Shown: piece by piece, positions 1 to 5,200 of the stretch
How the letters are laid out: every line of letters starts with the position of its first letter
How positions within the stretch are numbered: the stretch's first letter is position 1
NCBI GenBank assembly: GCA_002708395.1
Contig: PANP01000083.1
Span: forward strand, 5,012-11,707
DNA length: 6,696 bases
Origin: Dehalococcoidia bacterium
Lineage (GTDB): Bacteria > Chloroflexota > Dehalococcoidia > UBA3495
Direction of reading: 5' to 3'
Position numbers and translations under genes: made by a program
The notes under the pieces: model-generated
The model's input: the letters and a program-made list of their open reading frames with translations, nothing else
The model's database searches: none
What the model was told of the DNA's origin: nothing

Positions 1-50
1 GCTTCGTCGTCGGGGTGAGCGAAAAGAGCCAGCAATCTTTGTCCGGGCAT
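1..50 (-). CDS. PIG-L/LmbE family deacetylase, N-terminal fragment
   Basis: Only the first 16 complete codons are present; the gene runs off the left edge of the window. The minus-strand reading MPGQRLLALFAHPDDE has the hallmark AHPDDE motif right after a hydrophobic first beta strand, where PIG-L (GlcNAc-PI de-N-acetylase/LmbE/MshB/BshB) proteins carry it. By family knowledge His12 and Asp15 would bind zinc and Asp14 would act as general base in hydrolysing an N-acetyl group from a sugar or similar substrate. The start is supported by AGGAG at 56-60, five bases from the ATG. It lies downstream of the GGT-like gene in the same direction, after 181 bases holding two hairpin-forming repeats, so co-transcription is possible but not certain. 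The substrate cannot be inferred from this fragment. Confidence 0.85.
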   Translation of the reverse strand, partial: MPGQRLLALFAHPDDE

Positions 51-55
51 CGTGT

Positions 56-60
56 CTCCT
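56..60 (-). promoter_or_regulatory. Ribosome binding site of the PIG-L gene
   Basis: The minus strand reads AGGAG followed by five bases and ATG (48-50). It fixes the start of a gene of which only 50 bases are visible. Confidence 0.7.
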
Positions 61-109
61 GTGTTGGGGTTAGCTATTTTGTGGTTGGTGATGGTAGTTG
101 TTCAGTGCG

Positions 110-148
110 CCCCCCACCCTAATCCTCCGCCAAGTGGGGGAAGGTTAG
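110..148. repeat. Imperfect palindromic repeat, C-rich/G-rich hairpin
   Basis: CCCCCAC at 111-117 pairs exactly with GTGGGGG at 134-140. A second, alternative pairing joins the CTAATCCTCC stretch (about 119-128) with GGAAGGTTAG (139-148), with mismatches. C-rich CACCCTAA-type palindromes of this sort are common as dispersed intergenic repeats in environmental bacteria. Here it lies between the GGT-like gene and the PIG-L gene, both leftward. There is no T-run after the stem on the minus strand, so it is not a typical intrinsic terminator, although it could slow or attenuate read-through. Confidence 0.5.
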
Positions 149-154
149 AGCCTG

Positions 155-174
155 CCCTGAGCGCAGTCGAAGGG
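155..174. repeat. Short dispersed palindrome, CCCTGAGC..GTCGAAGGG type (copy C)
   Basis: The plus strand reads CCCTGAGCGCAGTCGAAGGG. The outer arms CCCT and AGGG are complementary, and the left half CCCTGAGC and right half GTCGAAGGG are the same as in the repeat at 4278-4303 when that copy is read on the minus strand; only the middle differs, by one inserted base and a substitution. It lies 58 bases past the stop codon of the GGT-like gene. It belongs to the same repeat family as the two copies in the convergent spacer at 4242-4456. Confidence 0.65.
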
Positions 175-231
175 ATGGGGGTGATTGATTTCATGGCAAC
201 TATGGCCGGATATCCAGCCGACTTGCCAACT

Positions 232-1860
232 CTACCAAGCAGCGGCGTGGCCGTCGCCCCGGGGGTCTGACGCGCCTTTTAAGATGCCCCGCTCCCGGTC
301 AAGGACGATGACCTGTACGTGGCCGTCGTATACGCCGGGACTACGGCGGGCCACCTTGTGTCCCAGCCTTTCCAATTCCTGTATCGCAGCCTCGGGCATA
401 CCGGGTTCCACCCGCAATTCCATGGGGGTATCCAGGCTCTCCGGATCTGTTCCCGGGAAACTCCACCATCGGGGGGCTTCGACAGCTTCCTGGGGGTCCA
501 TGCCGTAGTCGATCAGGTTGGTGAGGATCTGCAGACCGGACTGGGGCTGGAAATCTCCGCCAGGGGTACCGCCGACGATGGCCGGCTGGCCGTCCTTGGT
601 GGTCATATAGCAGTTGAGGGTGTGCATCGTCCGCTTGCCCGGCTCTATCTCGTTGGGGTGGCCCTCCTCCAGACTGAAGCCCCGGCCGCCTCGGTTGTTG
701 AAGATCACTCCGGTGTCTCCTGCGATGAAGCCTGACCCAAAGGCGTTGGAAAGGCTGTGGATCCAGGAGACGCAGTTGCCTTCGCCGTCGGCCACGCAGA
801 AGTAGGTCGTGTCCCCGCCGGTCTTCACCGGTTCCATGGTTGGTGATTCCGAGGAGACACCGTTGGGATCTATCTCGCCCCGACGGCTATCGGCGTAGTC
901 CTTGGAAATCAACTGGTCCACCGGCCATTCGACGAACTTGGGGTCGCCGGCCAGACGGTTCCGATCGCTGTAAGCAATCTTCTTGGCTTCGGTCATCAGG
1001 TGTATCGCCCCGGCGCTATTCTGTCCAAGAGACGCCAGGTCGAAGCCTTCCACCAGGTTCAGCATCTCCAGCAGCAAGAAACCTTGGGATGGGGGCTGGG
1101 TCTGGTAGACGATGTGGCCCCGGTAATCGGTGCTCATGGGATCGTAGACCTCGGCGTAATGTCCGGCGAAGTCGTCTTCGGTGAACAAGCCGCCAGCGTC
1201 TCGCAGGGCTTTGACCATCTCCCGGGTCAAATCACTTCGGTAGAAGGCATCGGCCCCCCCGGCGGCTATCAGCTGGAGAGTCCAGGCTAGCCCTGAGTTG
1301 ACCAGCACGTCGCCTTCCACGGGCGGTAGACCGTTGGGCAGCAGAACCGAGGCCGACGACGGAAACTGGGAAAGCTTGCTCACGCCGTTGGCTAGACTCT
1401 TAGCGATCCCCGGAGGCACCGGGAAGCCTTCCCTGGCATAACTCACGGCGGGCGCCAACAACTCTGCGAAGGGCCGGGTGCAGAAGTTCTGGTGGATGGT
1501 CTCCCAAGCCGCCACTTCTCCGGGCACCGATATGGAGTGGGGACCGGTCAGCGGCATTGTGGTGTATCCCTGGGACCGGTAGTATTCGCCCGTCGCTCCG
1601 GTGGGGGCCGGCCCGCTGCTGTTGACGCCGGTCACCTTGCCGTTAGCGGCCTCGTAAAGCAGCACAAAGGAGTCGCCGCCGACGCCGCAGGAGGGGATGA
1701 TGGTAACGGTCTCGGTGGACGCCACGGCTAGGGCAGCGTCGAAGGCGTTGCCGCCGTCCTTCATAACGTTGATGCCAACGGAGGCCGCCAGAGGAGAGTT
1801 GGAGCAAACCATGCCCTTCTGACCGTAGACCAAGTGTCTTGAAAGTTCGGTGATTGACAT
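232..1860 (-). CDS. Gamma-glutamyltransferase-family Ntn hydrolase, substrate uncertain
   Basis: The 542-residue protein matches the GGT superfamily along its whole length: an N-terminal KDGGNAFDAALA segment (34-45), GVGGDSF (59-65), SVPGEVAAWE (111-120), the processing site GGDTTYFCVAD (348-358), FNNRGGRGF (387-395), PGKRTMHTL (407-415), VGGTPGGD (429-436) and a C-terminal DPRGDGHAAAW. By family knowledge the precursor cuts itself before the first Thr of the TT pair, here Thr351, which becomes the N-terminal nucleophile for amide hydrolysis or acyl transfer. There is no signal peptide, unlike periplasmic E. coli GGT, so it is probably cytoplasmic. Two gamma-glutamyl-binding features are missing: the Arg of the FREMAP-type motif is replaced by Ser (VNSSGPAP, 79-86), and the Ser-Ser after PGKR is His-Thr. 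It may therefore be a relative such as an oxamate amidohydrolase-like or other amidase. The start has GAGG at 1866-1869, five bases upstream. Confidence 0.9.
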   Translation of the reverse strand: MSITELSRHLVYGQKGMVCSNSPLAASVGINVMKDGGNAFDAALAVASTETVTIIPSCGVGGDSFVLLYEAANGKVTGVNSSGPAPTGATGEYYRSQGYTTMPLTGPHSISVPGEVAAWETIHQNFCTRPFAELLAPAVSYAREGFPVPPGIAKSLANGVSKLSQFPSSASVLLPNGLPPVEGDVLVNSGLAWTLQLIAAGGADAFYRSDLTREMVKALRDAGGLFTEDDFAGHYAEVYDPMSTDYRGHIVYQTQPPSQGFLLLEMLNLVEGFDLASLGQNSAGAIHLMTEAKKIAYSDRNRLAGDPKFVEWPVDQLISKDYADSRRGEIDPNGVSSESPTMEPVKTGGDTTYFCVADGEGNCVSWIHSLSNAFGSGFIAGDTGVIFNNRGGRGFSLEEGHPNEIEPGKRTMHTLNCYMTTKDGQPAIVGGTPGGDFQPQSGLQILTNLIDYGMDPQEAVEAPRWWSFPGTDPESLDTPMELRVEPGMPEAAIQELERLGHKVARRSPGVYDGHVQVIVLDRERGILKGASDPRGDGHAAAW

Positions 1861-1865
1861 GATTT

Positions 1866-1869
1866 CCTC
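1866..1869 (-). promoter_or_regulatory. Ribosome binding site of the GGT-like gene
   Basis: The minus strand reads GAGGAAATC then ATG (1860-1858). The GAGG core is five bases from the start and supports the 542-residue reading, which begins at the expected point for a GGT-family protein without a signal peptide. Confidence 0.6.
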
Positions 1870-1873
1870 ACGT

Positions 1874-1886
1874 ATCTATTTTAGAT
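1874..1886 (-). promoter_or_regulatory. Candidate -10 box of the GGT-like gene inside a small palindrome
   Basis: On the minus strand TAAAAT (1883-1878) differs from TATAAT at one position and would start transcription roughly ten bases before the ribosome binding region. It sits within the perfect palindrome ATCTA-TTT-TAGAT (1874-1886). No good -35 hexamer lies 16-18 bases upstream, so the promoter call is weak. The overlap with a palindrome could indicate an operator. Confidence 0.3.
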
Positions 1887-1932
1887 GCACGAAACAGGGT
1901 GTTTGGGCCAGTTTAAGGTGGCCTGGTGGGGT

Positions 1933-1954
1933 AGTCAATGGCAGAGTCAATGGC
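1933..1954. repeat. Tandem 10-bp direct repeat upstream of the LigB-like promoter
   Basis: AGTCAATGGC occurs twice, at 1933-1942 and 1945-1954, in a 12-base period. The second copy ends five bases before the -35 hexamer at 1960, so the copies are centred near -57 and -45 relative to the expected start of transcription. This is a typical place for an activator site. No regulator is encoded in the window, and the role is inferred only from position. Confidence 0.5.
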
Positions 1955-1959
1955 GCAGT

Positions 1960-1988
1960 TTGACAGCCTCAACGGGTGATACTACAAT
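1960..1988 (+). promoter_or_regulatory. Sigma-70-type promoter of the LigB-like/LLM transcript
   Basis: TTGACA (1960-1965) matches the -35 consensus perfectly. Exactly 17 bases later TACAAT (1983-1988) matches the -10 consensus in five of six positions. Transcription would start near 1995, giving a leader of about 93 bases before the ATG at 2088. It is the best promoter in the window and points into the LigB-like gene. Confidence 0.75.
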
Positions 1989-2000
1989 CAACTTCAACGT

Positions 2001-2017
2001 GCCAGCAACACACTGGC
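2001..2017. promoter_or_regulatory. Inverted repeat GCCAG-N7-CTGGC, possible operator
   Basis: Perfect five-base arms (2001-2005 and 2013-2017) are separated by seven bases and lie just downstream of the predicted transcription start near 1995. A repressor bound here would block the promoter. Short arms mean chance is a real alternative. A nine-base direct repeat, ATACTACAA, also flanks this stretch (1979-1987 and 2020-2028). Confidence 0.3.
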
Positions 2018-2076
2018 GAATACTACAAGCCGTCTTGAATCACGGATATTGGTGCGATTCGGCGGCCCAGAACGAC

Positions 2077-2082
2077 GGGAGG
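2077..2082 (+). promoter_or_regulatory. Ribosome binding site deciding the LigB-like start
   Basis: GGGAGG lies five bases before the ATG at 2088. This favours the ATG over the in-frame TTG at 2049, which has no such site and would add 13 residues with no resemblance to the family's N terminus. Confidence 0.8.
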
Positions 2083-2087
2083 ACGGA

Positions 2088-3056
2088 ATGGCTGAACTAC
2101 TAGGTATCGGATGTTCCCACGGCCCCATCATCCTGACCCCGCCAGAGGTGTGGTCCAAAGGCCGGGAGCGGCTCTACGCCCGCGTTCCCAACTATGAAAA
2201 ACCGGCCGTATTATTGGAAGAACTCGCCCAGGATAATGGCCTGGCCCAGGACCAGCACGATCACGAGAAAATCGTGGAGTCTTTCAAGATAATGCACGAC
2301 GCACTCCACGACTGGAATCCCGATGTGGTCATGATTATCGGCGACGACCAAGCGGAGAACTTCTTACAGGACAACCTGCCGCCATTCTGCCTTTACACCG
2401 GCGACACGGCGGACGGCTATCCCTTCCGCCGCGCGGCCCAGACCAATCTCTGGAACGCCGATCCGGATACCAAGTACACCTTCCAGTGTCCCAAGGGCTT
2501 CGCCCAGGACATGCGTAACCACCTGATACGCAACGGGGTGGACATGGCTTCCTCCAGTTCCCTTAACGGATGGGACTGGGGATTGGCCCACGCCATCATC
2601 AACCCACTGATGTTCCTGGACCAGGAAGGAAAGTTCCCCCTGCTTCCCCTCTTCGTTAACTGCTACGGAGAAGAGGCCGGACCCGACTACCCGCCCCGGC
2701 CCACTCCCAAGCGTTGCTACGAGGTTGGTCAAGCCATCCGCAAATTCCTTGACACCCGTAGCGAGCGCGTTGCGATCGTGGCGTCGTCCAGTTGGTCCCA
2801 CAGCTTCCTGGCCCACAAGTATCAGTGCCGTGAGATCGACATCGAAGCTGATAACAGAAGCTTGGAGTTCGTTCGCTCCGGTCAGGGCAGCAAGCTGGCG
2901 GAGTTAACCCCCGAGGAGATTCAGGATTCGGGAGATCACGAAATCTTGAACTGGATCATCGCCCTGGGAATCCTGGGCGACACACCAGCGGACATCGTCG
3001 ACGTTCGGGACTCCCATACCCAGTTGGCTTACCGGGTCGCCGCCATCTGGAACTGA
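2088..3056 (+). CDS. LigB-family (class III extradiol) dioxygenase homologue
   Basis: The 322-residue protein begins MAELLGIGCSHGP, as expected for the LigB catalytic-subunit fold (protocatechuate 4,5-dioxygenase beta subunit, MhpB and relatives), which cleave catechol-type rings with non-haem iron and oxygen. Aligned by eye to Sphingobium LigB from memory, conserved residues are His11 (LigB His12, iron), His168 in LAHAIINPL (LigB His127), His238 in SSWSHSF (LigB His195, catalytic) and Glu285 in GDHEILNW (LigB Glu242, iron). The second iron ligand, LigB His61, aligns with Gln88 in GDDQAENF. The change may define a subfamily with altered metal use, so ring cleavage is likely but not assured. 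No small LigA-type subunit is present in the window. It is the first gene after the strong promoter and is followed by the LLM oxidoreductase after 93 bases with no obvious terminator, so the two may share a transcript. Confidence 0.85.
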   Translation: MAELLGIGCSHGPIILTPPEVWSKGRERLYARVPNYEKPAVLLEELAQDNGLAQDQHDHEKIVESFKIMHDALHDWNPDVVMIIGDDQAENFLQDNLPPFCLYTGDTADGYPFRRAAQTNLWNADPDTKYTFQCPKGFAQDMRNHLIRNGVDMASSSSLNGWDWGLAHAIINPLMFLDQEGKFPLLPLFVNCYGEEAGPDYPPRPTPKRCYEVGQAIRKFLDTRSERVAIVASSSWSHSFLAHKYQCREIDIEADNRSLEFVRSGQGSKLAELTPEEIQDSGDHEILNWIIALGILGDTPADIVDVRDSHTQLAYRVAAIWN

Positions 3057-3136
3057 GCCGGTTCATCCTGGGCTTACCTGGCATCCGGTGAAAACACTCA
3101 AAAAAGAGGCAATAAGGTCCGTTCCTTTAGGGGAGC

Positions 3137-3141
3137 GGAGG
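3137..3141 (+). promoter_or_regulatory. Ribosome binding site of the first LLM gene
   Basis: GGAGG lies eight bases before the ATG at 3150, in a purine-rich stretch, and supports that start. The protein's first residues already form the first barrel strand, so no upstream extension is expected. Confidence 0.65.
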
Positions 3142-3149
3142 GAGAGGTT

Positions 3150-4241
3150 ATGCACTTCGGCCTAGTAATGGAATGTGACTATCGCTACGGGACGACTCAG
3201 GAAGACGCTTTTCAAGAGGCCTTCAACTTGGTGGACGCCGCCGAGTCCGGCGGTCTGGACGGCGTGTGGCTGGCGGAGCGTCATTTCGCTGCTCCCAGGA
3301 ATCCGCTGGATGCCATGGGCGCCGGGATACCGTCCATAGTTTCCGCTCCCCTTATTATGGCCAGTGCCATCGCAGCTCGTACCGAGCGTCTACGCGTCGG
3401 CATCGCCGTTAGCGTGTTGCCCCTGAACCACCCCGTGCGCATGGCCGAAGAGGTCGCCACCATCGACCACGTAAGCCGTGGCCGCTTCGACTTTGGCGTG
3501 GGGCGCAGTGGGTTCCCCAGGTCTTATGAAGGCTATGGCATCCCATACGAGGAGAGCCGCGAACGGTTCGAGGAGTGCCTACAGGTTATTCTGGCCGCTT
3601 GGACCAACGAGCGCTTCTCCCACCACGGCAAGTTTTATGATTTCGACGAAGTAGCGGTGTTGCCCCAGCCCTACCAGAAGCCCCACCCTCCGATCCGGGT
3701 GGCGGCCACTACCAAAGACTCCTTTCCCCGCATCGGCGGTCAGGGACGCAATGTCTTCGTCGGCCTTAGGGGGCTGGACCGTCCGGACCTAGCCGCCAAC
3801 TTGAAGGTATATCGTGATGCCTGGAAAGAGGCGGGGCATGATGGGGATGGGGACGTGCTTCTGCGCATACCTGTCTTCGTGGGCAAGACCGACGAGGAAG
3901 CATTTGCCCAGGCGGAAGAGAGCACGATGCGCAGCTATCGCCGTATGGCCCAGTCCTTTGCTGGCTCGGCTGCTGGACCTGGAACCACCGTTTCGGAAGA
4001 GCGGGCGGAGCGCGGACGGCGTTTGGCGGGCATCACCTACGAAGACCTACTGCGGGACCGGTTGGCCTATGGTAGCCCCGACACCGTGGTTGCCAAGCTG
4101 AAAGACCTGTCCGAAGACCTGGGCCTTTCCGGAGTCATCGCTGAGATGAACGTCGGCGGATTGGTACCGCGGGAACAGATGTTGGATTCGGTGAAACTCT
4201 TTGCCGATGAAGTGGTCCCGGCGCTGAGGGATGCCTGCTAA
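3150..4241 (+). CDS. LLM-class (luciferase-like) flavin-dependent oxidoreductase 1
   Basis: The 363-residue protein has the bacterial luciferase-like TIM-barrel pattern end to end: MHFGLVMEC first strand, GVWLAERHF (38-46) at the position of the luciferase E-H-H-F motif, a TERLRVGIAVSVLPL strand (78-92), the family signature HPVRMAEEVATIDHVSRGR with FDFGVGRSG (94-121), LPQPYQKPHPPIRVAAT (171-187), and a C-terminal YGSPDTVVAKLKDL with the closing helix DSVKLFADEVVPAL. Length is typical. Such enzymes use reduced FMN (some use F420) to oxygenate aldehydes, alkanes, sulfonates, aromatics and others; cofactor and substrate cannot be told here. A partner flavin reductase is not encoded in the window. 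It follows the LigB-like gene in the same direction and converges on the HAD gene. It is a distant paralogue of the protein at 5197-6267. Confidence 0.92.
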   Translation: MHFGLVMECDYRYGTTQEDAFQEAFNLVDAAESGGLDGVWLAERHFAAPRNPLDAMGAGIPSIVSAPLIMASAIAARTERLRVGIAVSVLPLNHPVRMAEEVATIDHVSRGRFDFGVGRSGFPRSYEGYGIPYEESRERFEECLQVILAAWTNERFSHHGKFYDFDEVAVLPQPYQKPHPPIRVAATTKDSFPRIGGQGRNVFVGLRGLDRPDLAANLKVYRDAWKEAGHDGDGDVLLRIPVFVGKTDEEAFAQAEESTMRSYRRMAQSFAGSAAGPGTTVSEERAERGRRLAGITYEDLLRDRLAYGSPDTVVAKLKDLSEDLGLSGVIAEMNVGGLVPREQMLDSVKLFADEVVPALRDAC

Positions 4242-4277
4242 GAGTCTTTGGTTCACTCGGGATAGTGCTTGACTCGG

Positions 4278-4303
4278 CCCTTCGACAGGCTCAGGGCGAA
4301 CGG
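4278..4303 (-). repeat. Dispersed palindromic repeat, copy A
   Basis: Read on the minus strand this is CCGTTCG, CCC, TGAGCCTGTCGAA, GGG. The two variable triplets CCC and GGG are complementary, giving a small stem. It is an inverted copy of the element at 4394-4419 and related to 155-174. It lies 36 bases after the stop of the first LLM gene. Confidence 0.75.
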
Positions 4304-4369
4304 ATTGTCTTGATGCCTGTGGGATTCCCGGAGCTTCCATTTATCTGTTAGCGACGAGTTCCCGGCTCC

Positions 4370-4379
4370 CCGTTCGTGG
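4370..4379 (+). repeat. Truncated repeat copy (CCGTTCGTGG)
   Basis: This ten-base segment is identical to the first ten bases of copy B at 4394-4403, 24 bases further on, and then diverges. It looks like a partial duplication or a decayed copy, though ten bases alone is short. Confidence 0.4.
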
Positions 4380-4393
4380 CCTTGCCCCCGTAT

Positions 4394-4419
4394 CCGTTCG
4401 TGGTGAGCCTGTCGAACCA
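4394..4419 (+). repeat. Dispersed palindromic repeat, copy B
   Basis: The plus strand reads CCGTTCG, TGG, TGAGCCTGTCGAA, CCA. It matches the minus strand of copy A at 20 of 26 positions. All six differences fall in the two triplets, and they are compensatory: TGG pairs with CCA as CCC pairs with GGG. Together A and B form a large inverted repeat spanning the convergent spacer of the LLM and HAD genes, which otherwise has no classic terminator with a T-run. It may serve as a bidirectional end signal, but that is inference. Confidence 0.75.
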
Positions 4420-4456
4420 CAGTGCGTGGACAAACCCTCATGCGATCCACCAACCA

Positions 4457-5200
4457 TCAGATCCGGGGCAGGACGAACTCCTGGATGGCAACCGCCAGTC
4501 CGTCTTCCTCCGCCGTAGGCGCAACGTAATCCGCGATGGCCTTCACTTCCTCCGGCGCGTCTCCCATGGCGATAGCCAGACCGCACGCTCTTAGCAGTGG
4601 CACGTCGTTATAGCTGTCTCCCGCGCCTGCCATCTGACCCAACTGCACACCAATCATGTTCGCTAGAACAATCGTGGCCGCCGCCTTGTCGACTCCCCTC
4701 CGGGTAAAGTCCACCGCCCAAAGGTCGTTGTAGGGCAGATAAACTTTTACGGCCTGCGTCTCCGCATCGTTCTGGAATCGATCCGCCAGGCTGCCCGCCG
4801 CCTGCTCGGAGATGTCCAGCGCGGAAACCCGGATCAGGTTCCAATGAGTGACGCCGCCAATCTCCGCCGTCGAGCCGCCGGGGAACGTGGCGATGAAGGG
4901 AGTTCCCGTTTCATGAAGGAGCCGCACGATCCGCTCGGCGTCCACCGGCTCCAGCGGGTTGCACCACGTGGCCTTGCCGGTGGATGGGTCCAGCACCGTT
5001 GCCCCGCCGTCGCATATCTGAGGCGTATCCAGACCTAGTTGCCGGGCGTAGTCAATCACATGGGACATCTCGCGCCCGGTGGCGATGGATACCGGAATCT
5101 TCTTGGATACTTGTTGAACAGCCCCCTTTACCCGGCCGGAAATCTTCTCGCTCCGGTCGATGAGGGTGCCGTCCAGGTCTACAACGAGCGCCCGAATCAT
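4457..5200 (-). CDS. Cof-type HAD-superfamily phosphatase
   Basis: The 247-residue protein has all HAD motifs: motif I VVDLDGTL with nucleophile Asp8 and acid/base Asp10, motif II Thr41 in SIATGRE, motif III Lys172 in GVDKAAA, and motif IV GDSYNDVPLL (194-203) with Asp195 and Asp199 for magnesium. The order and the large insert between motifs II and III fit the HAD-IIB (Cof) group, which dephosphorylates sugar phosphates and cofactors such as pyridoxal phosphate or FMN; length is slightly under the usual 260-290. The start overlaps the stop of the second LLM gene in an ATGA, and no Shine-Dalgarno sequence precedes it at proper distance (the nearest GAGG is about 16-20 bases upstream), so translation probably depends on ribosomes finishing the LLM gene. 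A longer in-frame reading to 5740 merely shadows that gene. The substrate is unknown. Confidence 0.9.
   Translation of the reverse strand: MIRALVVDLDGTLIDRSEKISGRVKGAVQQVSKKIPVSIATGREMSHVIDYARQLGLDTPQICDGGATVLDPSTGKATWCNPLEPVDAERIVRLLHETGTPFIATFPGGSTAEIGGVTHWNLIRVSALDISEQAAGSLADRFQNDAETQAVKVYLPYNDLWAVDFTRRGVDKAAATIVLANMIGVQLGQMAGAGDSYNDVPLLRACGLAIAMGDAPEEVKAIADYVAPTAEEDGLAVAIQEFVLPRI

Noticed and set aside
51..109. Promoter for the PIG-L gene on the minus strand
   Set aside because: The best pair found (CTGAAC, 18 bases, CAAAAT) matches the consensus poorly at both hexamers, so I do not list it.
2049..2087. Earlier TTG start for the LigB-like protein
   Set aside because: It lacks a ribosome binding site and adds residues not typical of the family, whereas GGGAGG precisely precedes the ATG at 2088.
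2364..2816. Minus-strand 150-residue open frame inside the LigB-like gene
   Set aside because: It is the antisense shadow of a well-supported coding region and resembles no family.
3057..3149. Terminator or promoter between the LigB-like and first LLM genes
   Set aside because: There is no stable stem followed by a T-run and no credible -35/-10 pair; the stretch shows only the ribosome binding site.
4278..4419. CRISPR array or attachment sites
   Set aside because: There are only two full copies, in inverted orientation, without regular spacers, cas genes, an integrase or tRNA nearby.
4253..4456. Small open frames in the convergent spacer on both strands
   Set aside because: They run through the repeat copies, have Arg/Gly/His-rich translations and no convincing ribosome binding sites.
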